A stretch of DNA of 64,000 nucleotides, taken from Antennarius striatus. Taxonomy: Eukaryota; Chordata; Actinopteri; Lophiiformes; Antennariidae. The stretch lies in contig NC_090779.1 of assembly GCF_040054535.1 (NCBI RefSeq), positions 25,834,501 to 25,898,500 of the forward strand. Reading direction: 5' to 3'. This document shows, piece after piece, positions 1-13,311 of the stretch. The notes below the pieces were generated by a model. It searched no databases, was not told where the DNA came from, and saw only the letters and a program-made list of their open reading frames with translations. The stretch's first letter is position 1. The number at the start of each line of letters is the position of its first letter. The position numbers and the translations under genes are program-made.

Positions 1-251
1 CCCACTTCCATTCCTGCGGGTGACTCACTCTGAATTCTTTCCAGTCGTAACGGAGGAAGTTCTGCTCCGGGTCAGCAGCACAACCGTGGTTCTGTTAGTG
101 TGGGTTTGGAGCCAGCAGCTCCTGCTGGGGTCAGGGGTCACACGCCGGGTCAGGGGTCAACAATGTGATTGATCTCCAGTGATGTCATTAGGTTCCAGGC
201 GTGTTCCTTCAACACAGAACAGCATCATGTGGTCACAGAAACCTGCAGAAT

Positions 252-253
<2 letters not shown>

Positions 254-335
<82 letters not shown>
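254..335. repeat. (AC)41 microsatellite
   Basis: Uninterrupted AC run. Confidence 0.97.
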
Positions 336-339
<4 letters not shown>

Positions 340-596
340 GAGGCTGTCCCGACAGGCCCAGCGTTCTGAAGACTGTCCCATTTGTTCAGGCAGTGGAAAC
401 ATTTCTCGACACGCCTGACGTCCCCTCCAACCATTTTCCACCATCACCCCCCCCCCACCTCAGATGGTGTCAGAACGGAGGTGAGGGGGGGGTCGACCTC
501 ACGTCAAGTTCAATGTCACAAACAAGCTCATAAAGTGAAGACGCGTCAGAGTCAGGCGTCCAGAAGACGAGGAGAACCTGGACTAAAGGGGTCAAG

Positions 597-692
597 AGAC
601 TCCGCCCTCCTGATGAGGTCAGAGACTCCGCCCACCTGATGAGGTCAAAGACTCCACCCACCTGATGAGGTCAAAGACTCCACCCACCTGAC
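597..692. repeat. 26-bp minisatellite, 3.7 copies
   Basis: Units of AGACTCCGCCCACCTGATGA plus GGTCAA. Confidence 0.9.
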
Positions 693-1205
693 AGAACAGA
701 GACACCAAATCAACCCAGGTGGGGGTTCACACCTGCTGTTCTGACACGAACCAATCAAATTGCTTAACACTCACTGGCTCCGCCCAGGAAGCAGGTCCGG
801 CGCCATCAGGCCCGTTTGCTCCGTTCCATTCCAGAAGCATTCATTCAAACGGTGAGCAGGAAGGGAATGGAACCGCTGACCCCCCTTTTGGTGGGGGGGG
901 TCATGAGCCAGGGGCATTGTGGGTAATGACTTGAGCTTCTTTCTGCAGGTTGTTTGTCGGAGTGAAGCTTCCTGAGCTAAAGGTGAACGACCCCCTCACA
1001 ATGCAGGGCGGGGCCTGTGGCCGTTAATGATGATGATGATGGGTTTGTGTCCCTCCACTCATGGGGGGGATAGTGGGGGGGTCATTGTGTGGAGCTGAAT
1101 GGAACCATCAACCAACCCCAGTGGAGAATCAGCACTGGAGCTTTGATCACATAGAAAACTAGTGAAGCAGGAAACGGCTGAATGGCTGTTTGATCAGCCC
1201 CCCCA

Positions 1206-1207
<2 letters not shown>

Positions 1208-1277
<70 letters not shown>
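1208..1277. repeat. (AC)35 microsatellite
   Basis: Uninterrupted AC run. Confidence 0.97.
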
Positions 1278-1278
<1 letters not shown>

Positions 1279-2197
1279 ACCTCATATGTCATCGCTCTGA
1301 AGCCCAGAACCAGAACATCAGAGGTTTCTGTCCGAACCAGGAAGCCTTGTTATATAACAGGAGAAATGATTGGTCTATTGGCCGTCAGGGGGCGTGGCCT
1401 GATGCACCAGGCGTCGTCCTGCGGATGTGAACCTGGGAAATGAAATCTTCATCAAATCATTTCATGGTTGGTTGTTCATGAAGCCCTCCACCCGTCGCAC
1501 CAGGGCCCGACAACAACCAGGCTCCTCCAGGTGACACAGGTGCGTTCAGGTGACCCCCGTGTGGTGGATGTTTGAGGGTGGGGTGCCTCGGCGAACGTTT
1601 CAGCATGTCGCGGCTCGCTGAACCCCCCACCAAACCGTCCAATCAGTGCCTCTTGCTGAGTGGCACGCCCCCACACGGCGCCCCCCCCCCCACTGAACAC
1701 GCTGCAGGAATCGGGGGGGAACGATTCCTCAGAACACGTCAAACCTGACCAGAGAAGAACACGGAGCCCCCCCACGGGCCGCCAGCAAAACCAGGATCTA
1801 AAGGTCCGAAAGGGTTCCAGCACGTCTGAAACGTTCCCTCAGGCGCCGTTTCACGCTCCTGTCAGAGGGCAGAACGCCAGGAGGCACAGGCGCTGGTCGG
1901 TTAACAGAATACCTGGAGGCACAGGTGACTGTTGGATAACAGAATACCATGGACCTACAGATGGCGCTTCTGCTGGTTCTCCCCCTCGACCTGGACCTGA
2001 CTCAGGTTCTGCTGGTTCTCCCTGGACCAGGACCTGAGTCAGGTCCTGGTCCCTGAAGGAGATCAAACCAGAGCTTCTGGTAACAAACACAGATGGAGTC
2101 TCACATTCTTCTTGTCCTGCGTCAGCTCCTCCCCCCAGAGGTAGCTCCACACCTGACACACACATGCAAGGCGTGGCCAGCCACGGAACCACCAGCC

Positions 2198-2308
<111 letters not shown>

Positions 2309-2775
2309 CATGGTAGTTTTCCACACAGGCTGAATGATGCTTTCACACAGAGGAGCTTCTGGACGCCGTTCAGAATCGGCACAAAGCTTCTTTTAACGCC
2401 GGGGGGGAACCTCCGCTTTAATGATGCTGCCGAGCGGCCGGGTTTCCCCCCCCTGAAGACAGAGCATGTGGTCCGGCCCGTCTGAAACACAGCGCCGCAT
2501 TGTCTGACAGGACTTTACTGCCTGTTTCAGCAGCAGAAGTTGTGAGACAGCGGCGCAGAGGCTCATCCGTGTGCAGGAATGCTGAGGTGGCGCCGGTCCA
2601 GGAACGCTCTTCACGCCGCTCACAGTAGAGAAGGAATTCCTGCACACCTTCATGTTTGCTCTCAGCAGCTCCTGGGGGGGCGGGGGTGGGGTAGGGGGGC
2701 GGGACTTAAAGGCTTTGGGAAATAAACCTCAGATCCGCGTTAGTGCTCCTCTTTCATGTCACGATTCAACGCCAA

Positions 2776-2974
2776 GATGGTTGATCGATTATCAGGATGA
2801 GTGATCGATGCTCGGGATGATTGATCGACGCTCTCGGGATGATTGATCGACGCTCAGTGTGACTGATCGACGCTCGGGATGATTGATCGACGCTCAGTGT
2901 GATTGATTGACACTCGGGATGATTGCTCGACGGTCTCGTGATGGTTGATTGATGCTCAGGATGATTGATTGATG
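2776..2974. repeat. ~20-bp minisatellite, about 9 copies
   Basis: Divergent units of GATTGATCGACGCTCGGGAT, alternating with a CTCAGTGT variant. Confidence 0.9.
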
Positions 2975-4206
2975 TTCGCGCGATGGAAACGGACGGAAGC
3001 GTTTGATTCTTTGATCAGCTGCTACGACCATCCACCTGATCACCGATATGGATTCACCCCCCCCCGCGTCTGTCACTCAGGTTCGGTTCTGATGGCAGGA
3101 CCAGAGCCTGGACCTGGTTGGATCAAAACATCCCATCTAGCGGTTGCTAAGCAGCCAACAGGCGGTTGCCATGTTGGGAAGCAACCGCAGCGCCAGTCAA
3201 ACAAACATCCCTTCTATGAGTCATGCCCCCCCCCGACCCCCCTGGCACTCAGCGGTCCGTGGAGTTCCCTCGCTGAAGCGGTCCGGACTACAACCTGAAG
3301 GTTCTCCTGCTCTCATTCTTCTCTCTGCCCCCCCCAACACTGGCCACACTGTTCCCCCCCTCAGCCCTTTCCTGCCCCCCCTCCACCCCCACCCCTTCTG
3401 ACAAAGCAGCTCCTGGATATTTTTAGGGGGCGGCCCCCCTCCCATTTTCCTTTTCCACCTTGTTCCACAAACGAGCACTGAGACTCAATCCCCCCACTCA
3501 TGACGCCCGGAGTGGAACGCCCCCCCGCCACCGCCGGCCAGAGTCGCTGTTTGTTCAGCAGACCAGATGAAGCTCCGCCCCAGAGGGGATTCAGAACGCG
3601 GCCCCACCCGGGTTCAGGTGTCACGCGTCCACGTTACCCATCATGCATCTCTGTCATGTTTAGAACTCGCTTCAAAAATAAGGTGATCACCCTCAGAACG
3701 CACGTCAAAGGTCAGAGGTCACTCAGCCGGAGTGCCGGAGGGCGTGACTCCGCCCCCTGGGTCTCATTGTTTTGTTGAACATTCTGGAAGAACAGGAGTG
3801 TAGATACCAGACCACACACCTCCCCTGTTTGGAATGCGGCCCGGGAGGGGAGGCTCAGCTGGTGAGGTCATCAGCCCTCCTCACCGAGGGAAGGGTTCCA
3901 TTCCGCTCGTCTGGAGCGCTCAGGTGGAACATCCTGGTGTTTAGTGGGACGATGGTGGAAGTCGTGTCCCACAACGTTTAACAATCACCTGCTCTGGTGA
4001 CCCCCCTGACCCCCCTGACCCCCCTGACCCCTCCGGGTCCGTGTTTCGGCTGCTCCTCACGTCGCTCGTCTGTGTTGTTTGTCTTTGGACAGCGATCCGG
4101 TGTTTACCGACCACAGCCAGTAAACACCGGAAACAACCCCCCCACCAGAACATCTGGAGGTTGTCAGTTTGACTCAATCTGATGACATGAGGAACACCTT
4201 CACATG

Positions 4207-4208
<2 letters not shown>

Positions 4209-4250
<42 letters not shown>
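4209..4250. repeat. (GT)21 microsatellite
   Basis: Uninterrupted GT run. Confidence 0.97.
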
Positions 4251-4253
<3 letters not shown>

Positions 4254-5185
4254 TCCGCCATTGAAGCATTTCTGCACCACCTGAAGCGTTCCTTGGACAT
4301 TGTCTTCTGAATGTCTGCATCTCTTTTTGCAAACAGGCGTTTGTTGGGGGGTTGGTTTCCTCCCAGCAGCAGATGTGGACCCATGAAGCAGGACTTTCTT
4401 CTCCTTATATAGAGACACGCTGAGGTCTTGTCATCAGACACGTTCCACATGGAGTCTGATGTGTTTGTTTGGAGTGTCGGCTATTTTTAGATCTGCTCTT
4501 GACTAAAATGATTAAAAAATAGCCCAACGGGTCTGAACATAGAGCTCCGCCCCCACATCCACCAGAGCTGGTGAAGGAAGTCGGCCATTTTTCTGGCCAG
4601 ATGAGACCACAACACTTCAGTTCCTCCATCAAAACCCAGTGAATCCCCACATTTTCAAGTTAAACAACGGGGTTCTTCCACATTCGGGTCATTTGAACGA
4701 ACGAAAGTAGAACCCGGGTTGGTTTGACCTCAGGTGTTCCACAGGTTGGACTCGTCGCCGTCAGTGGAGACTAATGTGTCCTCGATGGCGACCATCAGGA
4801 GCCGCTCACCTCAGATCAACATCCTCCAGATGCGATGCAGTAATTTAAACCTCCCTGGGCAAACAGAAAAGCATTCTGGGTTCTGTCAGGGCAGACAGAA
4901 CAGAGACGACCTTCATAGCCGGGGAGACTGGAGGGTGGGCATCTCTGGAACGTTCCATCCTGGATAGGAAGACCGCAGACCAGAGGTGGATGAACATTAG
5001 ATGAGGAGTCGTTATAGTAACCAGAGATCAGCTCAGGCACACCTGATGAAGACCTCTGTGGAGGAGGAGGAAGTGGGAGAACCAATGAGAACCCAAGAAC
5101 ACCACAGCAGGTCACCTGGACCATCAGCTGGTCAACCTCTGGAACCAACATCAGAAGCTCTGATGAACTCACCAGAGAGGAATCT

Positions 5186-5328
<143 letters not shown>

Positions 5329-5422
5329 ACATCGTGCCGGAGTGAGACAAGCCTTCCTCAACATTCCAGTCGGGAAGTGGTGTGAGGCTGATAACGAGCA
5401 AATGGGAAGGGGGGGTATAGTG

Positions 5423-5424
<2 letters not shown>

Positions 5425-5475
<51 letters not shown>
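5425..5475. repeat. (GT)25 microsatellite
   Basis: GT run 100 bases after the CA array at 5186, so the two are inverted relative to each other. Confidence 0.97.
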
Positions 5476-5479
<4 letters not shown>

Positions 5480-6387
5480 CATCAGCTGTGAAATCTTGGA
5501 GAAGCAGCAAAGCGGCGGGGCCGAGGCTGATTACAGTCATAACAAGCAGGAAGTGGATCTGAAGGTGGAACCGGCGGCGTTATCGCGGCGGCTCAGGCCC
5601 CCCGGTTGGCGTTTGTTAGAACGAAAACCTGAGGTCAAAGGTCAAAGAGTGGAAAAGCAGTTGAAGGCTGTTGGAGATGTTGGACGCTCATGTTTTCTGA
5701 TGATGCTGTGGTGTTTCCAGGACCTCAAGGAGCTGACAGATCTGGAAACACCTCCAGAAAGCTCTGCAGGCTCCTGATTGGTCAGAGCTGTCAGGATGTC
5801 GTCGCTTCAAACGCTCTGAATGTCCTGCAGAGCAGCTGGCCTCACAGGAAGTGAGGTCACGCCTGTCTTCAGGCAGCTGAGCATCATAACAGTTGGATGA
5901 GAGGTGGGCGTCGCCAGCGAGACATGGGTGGGGCCAGCCGGACCTGGTGCCAGTCCAGAGGAGGCGGGCAGAGCTGGTACCGGGCGTCGATTCGACGACG
6001 CTCTGCCCCCTAGTGGCCAAAACGGAGACTGAAAGTCTTTCTGATGACAAAAACTTTTTTAATGATATAAATTCCCTGAAAATTTAAAGTCGACTGAAGT
6101 AGATGATAGAATCAGGTGCCCCCCCCCTCGCTGTGACACTCATGTAGGGGGCGGGGGGGGGCTTTTCTTTCTGTCACTCCATTAATCAGTCCATCTCTGT
6201 CTCTTCTACGCCTCGTCGCTCCTCTCTTCATCCGTCTCCTTCCTGTTCTGCCATCACCATCATCATCTTCATCACTCCTTCATTCCTCTCTCACCCGTTC
6301 ACCTGGTTTTTATCTGTCTCTCCTTCCATCTTCACACCGCGTCAATGCTAACATCAGCAGACCGAGGATATTTAAGTGTGTGAAGTC

Positions 6388-6421
6388 CACACACATTCAC
6401 ACACATTCACACACACACACA
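6388..6421. repeat. CA/CACATT short repeat
   Basis: ACACACATTC units running into pure CA. Confidence 0.8.
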
Positions 6422-6568
6422 CGTTCTTCCCACAATCCCCTCTGCCTCTGCCTAACCGAGCGACGCAGAGTTTCCTGGCCCCGGTTCAGGAAATTGCCAC
6501 TCCAAAGAAGGAGGAGGAAAAGGAGGAGGATGGAAACTTAGAGATGGCTGCTGCGCCTTGGATACAAT

Positions 6569-6572
<4 letters not shown>

Positions 6573-6641
<69 letters not shown>
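6573..6641. repeat. (AC)34 microsatellite
   Basis: Uninterrupted AC run. Confidence 0.97.
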
Positions 6642-6642
<1 letters not shown>

Positions 6643-6757
6643 CCTGATATCTGTTATCAGGAGTCAGTGTGGGAAAATGAAGACAAATGAAAAAACATTT
6701 GAAGGTCGGCTCTAATTCTTGATCCTCTTCCATGTTTCAGTCATGTGACCTCACCCC

Positions 6758-6763
<6 letters not shown>

Positions 6764-6802
<39 letters not shown>
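6764..6802. repeat. (AC)19 microsatellite
   Basis: Uninterrupted AC run. Confidence 0.97.
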
Positions 6803-6804
<2 letters not shown>

Positions 6805-7201
6805 GAGCTTTGTTTTGTTTGCTTCCCTTTGGTTTTACCCACATCCCCCTCTGTGCCCCCCCCAGCCGGTGGGACACTGTTAACCTGTGATAAAGACCGG
6901 CTGAACATGAGGTGGCATCATGTGACCTCCACCCCCCACACCCTTTCCAAACCCCCCCCCCCATCCTGCTGCCTCTCCTCACCTGTCTGTTATGTAATCC
7001 TCCTTTCCTGCTTGTCTTTATTACCAGCCCCCCCCCCCTCACCCACTCTAACCCCCCCACCTCGGTGGAGGTTTTTCCTCTCCGTGTTCCTGAGCGGTGA
7101 CTCAGTCTCTCCTCTGAACAACTTCTTCCTTTCTCTCCTCCTGCTCGTCTTCCTCAGGCTGAAGCCATGAAGGTCTGACCCCAGACCCAGAACATCTAAA
7201 C

Positions 7202-7516
7202 CAGAGGGGGGGGGGGTCAGACTCATTTACACCGGGGGGGGCGGGCGGGGGGGGTCAGACTCATTTACACCGGGGGCCACATCAGCATCACAGCTGTCCT
7301 CAGAGGGCCAGATGTAACTAATAAATGTCACTAAATGCAACTTTGTTCAAAACGTTTTTATCAGTTAAAATGGGCTGAAGTAATGCATTGTGGGAAATGT
7401 AGTTAATTATTATTTATATTTATTTTTAGACACTCTGACCTTGTATGCTCTTGTGGGTCACATTAAATGATGTGCAGGGCCACATTTGGCCCCCGGGCCT
7501 TTAGTTTGACACGTAT
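7202..7516 (+). mobile_element. hAT-like non-autonomous element (MITE), copy 1
   Basis: One end reads GTCAGACTCATTTACACC then GGGGGCCACATCAGC; the other ends GGGCCACATTTGGCCCC and GGGCCTTTAGTTTGACAC, an imperfect inverted repeat. The middle has AATGTCACTAAATGCAAC and GCATTGTGGGAAATGTAG. The left end is present twice (7217 and 7256), separated by a G-rich stretch. Confidence 0.65.
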
Positions 7517-9148
7517 GTCAGCTGACCTGATTTGATCCAATCGCCGACGCCTGATTGGCTGAGAAGCCAAACTCATTTAATGAAGGGGGGGTGTCTGAAT
7601 TTGGTGGAACACGCTAAGGCTCACACGCGTGTGCTAGAAGCTCACACACTCTCTCCTCCGGTTGTAAACCGTTGGCAGCCAGTCTCTGCGTCACCATGAC
7701 GACCCTCGTGCGAGCCTTACATAACGGAACCGCGGCTCCGGGACAAACACGGACGACTCCCCATCCAAAAAAAGACCCGGTCGGAAAGAAAAGCGTCCGG
7801 GGGGGGGGGGTTAATGACTGCTCTGTGGTTTACAGCCAGGATTCAAACCAGCAACCGGCGGCGTTCAGAACAGAGGCATGATGGGAAATGTGACAGATGT
7901 AAACCGCCGGAGCGTTCAGAGGACACCCCCCGCCGTCACGTGGGGCGTTCCATTGCAGGCGTTGATGTCAGGAGGCGGGGCTTCCTCCCCCACTGGTGGA
8001 ATGCTGCCCCCCCCCATTGTACTCCGCCTGTCAGAGGAAATGACATCAACGTGAAAACGACCCCCCAGAGATGATTCTCTCCTTACCCTAATAAGCCTCA
8101 GTCGGGGGCTTCCGTGGATTGTTACCACAGTGGGGGGGTGGGGGGTGTTGGTGGTGGTGGGGGGGTTCTCTTTAACCTAATCAGGTGGAAACATATCAAA
8201 CCACAGCGAGGGACGCGATCCCCCCCAGGCGGAAACGACTCGGCTTTTCCTGACCTGATGGGGGGGAGGGGGTGGGGGGGCGTCACGGAATGTGACGAAA
8301 GCTCTGCTGTGATTGGCTGGGCCGTCCTCGCTCTGATTGGTCGGGCTGTGATTGGGTGAGGCCTACAGGGTTTCCTCTGGGGGGGGTCATTAGCAGATCA
8401 ATGGTAGGAACACGGGGCTGTCGTCATCGGGGACACTCTTGTTTTTCTAGTGGTTATTATGGGTTACCAACGGTTTCCATGGATACGACTTAGGAAGCAG
8501 GCTGGACGAAAAATAATCTCACTTCTAATAACAGCTGAGTGTCTCTATGGCTGGGGGTGTGGGGGGGGTAGGGTTTGGGTTGGTGAAGGTCCAGCTCCAT
8601 GGTGGACCATCAGAGCTGCTGGGGGGGTTAGTGTTGGGGTTGGGGCAGCTCTGAAGCTTTGGGTCCTCGAACTCGTCCCTGTGTGGGCAGGTGAGGGTTA
8701 AACATGAGGTTCAGGAGGCGGTAGGTAGGATGGGGGGGGGGGTGCCAACATGTGGCCAACCCCCCCCCCCCGGTTAGCTGGCTTCAGGCCTCGCTTTCCT
8801 ATAAACTGACTTTCTGGGTTGGTTCTGTTCTGTTGGTGATCAAACTGTGGCCTCAGATGACCCCCCCAACCCCCCGCCTCCAGAACGATCTGGAGATGTT
8901 CTGGAATCAGACCTCTAGACCTCAGGTGTCCACCACAGCTAGCCATTAGCTCCCGTTAGCTTCCAGGTGAGCCTCAGCTGGTTAACCACCGTTAACGTCA
9001 GTGAACCAGCTTCCTGTGTGGGGGGGGTGTCAGACAGGTGTGACCTCAGGTGTCCCACGTGTCGGATCAGGTGTGTGACATGAAGGTCACACAGGTGAGA
9101 CGGAACCGAGCAGAGGAATGCTGGGAAACACAGCTGAAACAACACGTG

Positions 9149-9149
<1 letters not shown>

Positions 9150-9240
<91 letters not shown>
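9150..9240. repeat. (AC)45 microsatellite
   Basis: Uninterrupted AC run. Confidence 0.97.
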
Positions 9241-9242
<2 letters not shown>

Positions 9243-9357
9243 AGGAGCCTTCATTCCTTCCTGGATCCTTGGTGCTGGTCTTTGTGAGCAGAAGGATTTA
9301 TTAGAACCAGAGAGGCCCGAGTGCCCCCCCCCCCCTCCACACTGAACACTGAGGCTC

Positions 9358-9358
<1 letters not shown>

Positions 9359-9384
<26 letters not shown>
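9359..9384. repeat. (GT)13 microsatellite
   Basis: Uninterrupted GT run. Confidence 0.95.
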
Positions 9385-9388
<4 letters not shown>

Positions 9389-9477
9389 TCAAACAGAAGC
9401 GTCCATCACACACAGTCACACACACACCTCCCGTGGGAAAACCAGCAGCGTTCCACAGTTTTCCCTGAGAGACCTGA

Positions 9478-9525
9478 TGCTAATTAATGCTAATTAATGC
9501 TAATTAATGCTAATTAATGCTAATT
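9478..9525. repeat. 10-bp tandem repeat, 4.8 copies
   Basis: Perfect TGCTAATTAA units, each containing the homeodomain-core-like TAATTA. Confidence 0.95.
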
Positions 9526-10236
9526 GTGTCTGATCCCACCTAGGGAGGGCGGGGCGATCCACCTGAGGTGCGCGGGGCGATCCCACCTGAGGTGGGCGTG
9601 AGCAGCTCCGCCTCTCCTCCACATTCCTGCTGGTCGTTCTCCAACAGCCGCTTCTCATCAGCCGTCCAGCTGACGGTAATGGTACGGCGCTCCTCGCCCC
9701 CCCGGACCCGCCCAGAACCAGGACGTGAACAGTACAGTACCACCTGGAGACGGGGGAGGAACGGGGGGCGGGGGGGGCGTGTGTGAACACATCCATTCTG
9801 TTCCTGTGAGCTGGAGATTCTCCAGCGTCAGCATTGGTCTGTTTGTAGCATGTAGCGTTACATGCTACAAACGTTAGCATACTGTACCCCCCCCCCCAAC
9901 AGAGGCACCAGGATGTTTCCCGTTTGAAGCTCCTGACATTCAGATTGTTGCCTCCCCAGCGGTCCCCCCCCCCCGGGGCGTCGTTCTGACAGCGCACACG
10001 TCTGCCTGGAATCTGGATCAGGGTTAGATTTAATTAAAAGGCGCCGCCGGGGCCTCGAAGGGGGCGTGGCCCGGCGGCACGCCGCTCTGTGATTTGTGCA
10101 GCGCTCTCCATGCCTCGAGGAAGTTATGCAGCGGAGAAGCTGAAGGAGTAGAAACACGCCAGGCTCTGCCCCCCACGTCTGGATGTGTCCCGAGGATTCA
10201 GAACGACTGAACACGCTCAGAGACCAGAGGCGCCGC

Positions 10237-10404
10237 TCTGAACCAATCAGCTTCAGCGACGGCGTTCTGAACCAATCAGCTTCAGCGACGGCGTTCTGAA
10301 CCAATCAGCTTCAGCGACGGCGTTCTGAACCAATCAGCTTCAGCGACGGCGTTCTGAACCAATCAGCTTCAGCGACGGCGTTCTGAACCAATCAGCTTCA
10401 GCAC
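10237..10404. repeat. 29-bp minisatellite, about 5.8 copies
   Basis: Near-identical units containing CTGAACCAATCAGCTTCAGC, starting every 29 bases; each carries one CCAAT box. Confidence 0.95.
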
Positions 10405-10921
10405 ACACACCTATCAACAAAATAGATCCAATCATGATCGGTTCAGTTCAGAGCCGATAAACCGAAGCAGAAGTTTGCTGAAGGTCAAAGTTCAAAGACT
10501 CTATCTCTTCTGAGGAGAGGTTAAAGGTCAAAGCATTCCACAGGATGGACCAGTGAACTCCAACTCAGTGGAGACACACAGATAAGGTGTGAAAGGAGAG
10601 GTTCACACAGGGGGTGGTGTGGCCGATGGACCGAACCGTCCGTCTCTCCTGGACGTGTCCTCTTCCACATGTAACCACAGATGAAAACACAGACGTGAAC
10701 TTTCCTACAAACACATCATCAGCCGTGGAAATGTTTCTCCAAAAGGAGACGTGTGGATTTTGGCGCTGACCGCAGATAGGAGGGTGGGTGTGGTCGGAGG
10801 TCAGAGGTCACCGAGCTGGGCTCTCCGCTCGTGGAATGTGTGAGTGTGAGGAAGGACGAAGGAATGTTTGTCTTCATCGTTATCTCTGGTTTCATATCTG
10901 CTGCTCGCTGATCCCATCAAA

Positions 10922-11153
10922 CACTGGAGTGACTGGTTTACACACGTCCTCATGTCCACTGGAGTGACTGGTTTACAGATGTCCTCACGTCCACTGGAGT
11001 GACTGGTTCACACATGTCCTCACGTCCACTGGAGTGACTGGTTTACACATGTCCTCACGTCCACTGGAGTGACTGGTTTACACACGTCCTCACGTCCACT
11101 GGAGTGACTGGTTTACACATGTCCTCACGTCCACTGGAGTGACTGGTTTACAG
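10922..11153. repeat. 35-bp minisatellite, 6.6 copies
   Basis: Units of CACTGGAGTGACTGGTTTAC followed by ACATGTCCTCACGTC. Confidence 0.95.
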
Positions 11154-11284
11154 ACCGCAGGACGGACAAACGCTGGGAAAGTAATCTGGAGAAAAACTAT
11201 CTGAAAAGCTCCCCGGCTGCAGCGTGTGAACACATCAATAAACATGAATGAACATGTGAGAAAACCACTGTTGTTACGTTTGGC

Positions 11285-11762
11285 TAACCTCAACCATAGG
11301 TTTAACCTAGCCTAACAGCTGACCACAGGATTAATCTAACCTAACAGCTGACCACAGGTTTAACCTAACCACAGGGTTAACCTAACCTAATCACAGAATT
11401 AACCTAACCACAGGGTTAACCTAATCACAGGTTTAACCTAACCACTGGGTTAACCTAACCTAAACACAGGGTTAACCTAACCACAGGGTTAACCTAACCT
11501 AACCACAGGTTTAACCTAACCACTGGGTTAACCTAACCTAAACACAGGGTTAACCTAACCACAGGGTTAACCTAACCTAACCACAGGTTTAACCTAACCA
11601 CTGGGTTAACCTAACCTAAACACAGGGTTAACCTAACCACTGGGTTAACCTAACCTAACCACAGGTTTAACCTAACCACTGGGTTAACCTAACCTAACCA
11701 CTGGGTTAACCTAACCACAGGGTTAACCTAACCACAGGGTTAACCTAACCACAGGGTTAACC
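11285..11762. repeat. GGTTAACCTAACC array with 78-bp higher-order unit
   Basis: Short units (GGTTAACCTAACCACAG and variants) form a higher-order repeat: CAGGTTTAACCTAACCACTG recurs with GTTTAACC at 11431, 11509, 11587 and 11665, exactly 78 bp apart. Confidence 0.9.
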
Positions 11763-12224
11763 GTGTTAATGAATGGAACAGTGACCTAAACTCTTCAGAC
11801 CGGTAAAACCTTACAGTCTGTCTTTATGGGTATCAAACTGTTTGGCGCTCAGCGGGGGGTGGGGTGGGGGGCGTGACTTCCTGGACTGGGCTGCAGCATG
11901 AACATCCTCACAAGAACCTCCTTAGAACCCAACACGCGCCAGAGACACCTCACATGACCCAGGAAGTGAGCTGCAGGGGGTGTTTAACGTTGTTATATAA
12001 CGTTGTCATGACAACGAGTGTCTAAAATATGACTGTTGAGGCAGCGGTCACTTTGTGAACGCTAAGCCTGATCGTCATGGAAACAGTTCATGGATAAAAT
12101 ATGCAAATGAACCCTGAGGTTTAGGTCACGGGGGTCACAGGGGTCACGATGTCATGTTCTGATGGGAGTTCTGGACGGACCTGGACTGTTTCCATCCACC
12201 AGAACACACTCATGCATTTATCAG

Positions 12225-12225
<1 letters not shown>

Positions 12226-12287
<62 letters not shown>
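12226..12287. repeat. (TG)31 microsatellite
   Basis: Uninterrupted TG run. Confidence 0.97.
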
Positions 12288-12291
<4 letters not shown>

Positions 12292-12570
12292 CATGGCAGC
12301 AGGAAAACAATTTAAACTCCAGATGAGCGTCTTGTTTGTGGCCGGGACGGGGAACTCCTTCACCTCCTCCTCCTCCTCCTGCATCCCGCGGTTGAACAGC
12401 CTCCATCCTCACAGCGGAGAACAGACGAGTAAAAACAGAAGGAGTGGTGGATTCTCATGACCATACAAGGAAGACTCGCATTCCTGCCATGACGGACTTT
12501 TACAGGCTCCAAAACGCCGTTCCTGCTGCTGCCAGGAATTCCTCTGGAGCTGCAGGATGGGATGGAAGGA

Positions 12571-12690
12571 GGGATGGGAGGAGAGGAGGGAGAGAAGGAG
12601 GGATGGGAGGAGAGGAGGGAGAGAAGGAGGGATGGGAGGAGAGGAGGGAGAGAAGGAGGGATGGGAGGAGAGCAGGAGGGATGGAGTGTG
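12571..12690. repeat. 29-bp polypurine minisatellite, about 4 copies
   Basis: GGGATGGGAGGAGAGGAGGG units starting every 29 bases, almost pure G/A on the plus strand. Confidence 0.95.
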
Positions 12691-13055
12691 TGAGAGGTTA
12701 ATGAGGGAGGGGGACAGGAGGTGAAAGATGTTTGGGAGTGAAAGGCTGGAATGAGAAGCTTCCTCTGAGAGGCCGACTGGTTTGATGAGGATCTGTTACT
12801 ATGGTAACACGAGGTTTGTGAACAGAACCTGGACTTAAGCCCCTGGGGGGTCGAGGGGGGGTGGATATAAATAGTCTTAGTTGGTGTTTGGATCCCTCAG
12901 ATGTCATCCAGCCCACATTAAAGCATCTCTGTGGTCTTTTATTTTGAAGGGTCAGCGTCTCCTGACTCGTTCACCTGCACCTTTAATGACATCATAGATG
13001 TCATGACATCATCAGAGCAGGTCAGTGGGTTAATCCCTGTTAGTTTAGAGGGAGA

Positions 13056-13094
13056 CACACACACACAGACAGACAGACACAGACACACACACAC
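13056..13094. repeat. CA/GACA compound microsatellite
   Basis: ACACACACAGACAGACAGAC followed by more CA. Confidence 0.9.
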
Positions 13095-13165
13095 CACCGT
13101 CCTGCCTGGCACGGCGGCAGAACCCCCTCATTAGGAGCAGATGGAATGCAGGAGGCTCCTCTTCT

Positions 13166-13166
<1 letters not shown>

Positions 13167-13224
<58 letters not shown>
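13167..13224. repeat. (AC)29 microsatellite
   Basis: Uninterrupted AC run. Confidence 0.97.
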
Positions 13225-13228
<4 letters not shown>

Positions 13229-13251
13229 GGAACCACAGCATTCTAGATCGC

Positions 13252-13255
<4 letters not shown>

Positions 13256-13309
<54 letters not shown>
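13256..13309. repeat. (GT)27 microsatellite
   Basis: GT run 31 bases after the AC array at 13167; the pair forms an AC...GT inverted arrangement that could fold on itself. Confidence 0.97.

Positions 13310-13311
<2 letters not shown>

Noticed and set aside
157-447. Long open frames with Val-Cys or Thr-His repeats here and at many other (CA)n/(GT)n arrays
   Set aside because: Dinucleotide arrays have no stop codons in several frames, so these are repeat artefacts without any family similarity.
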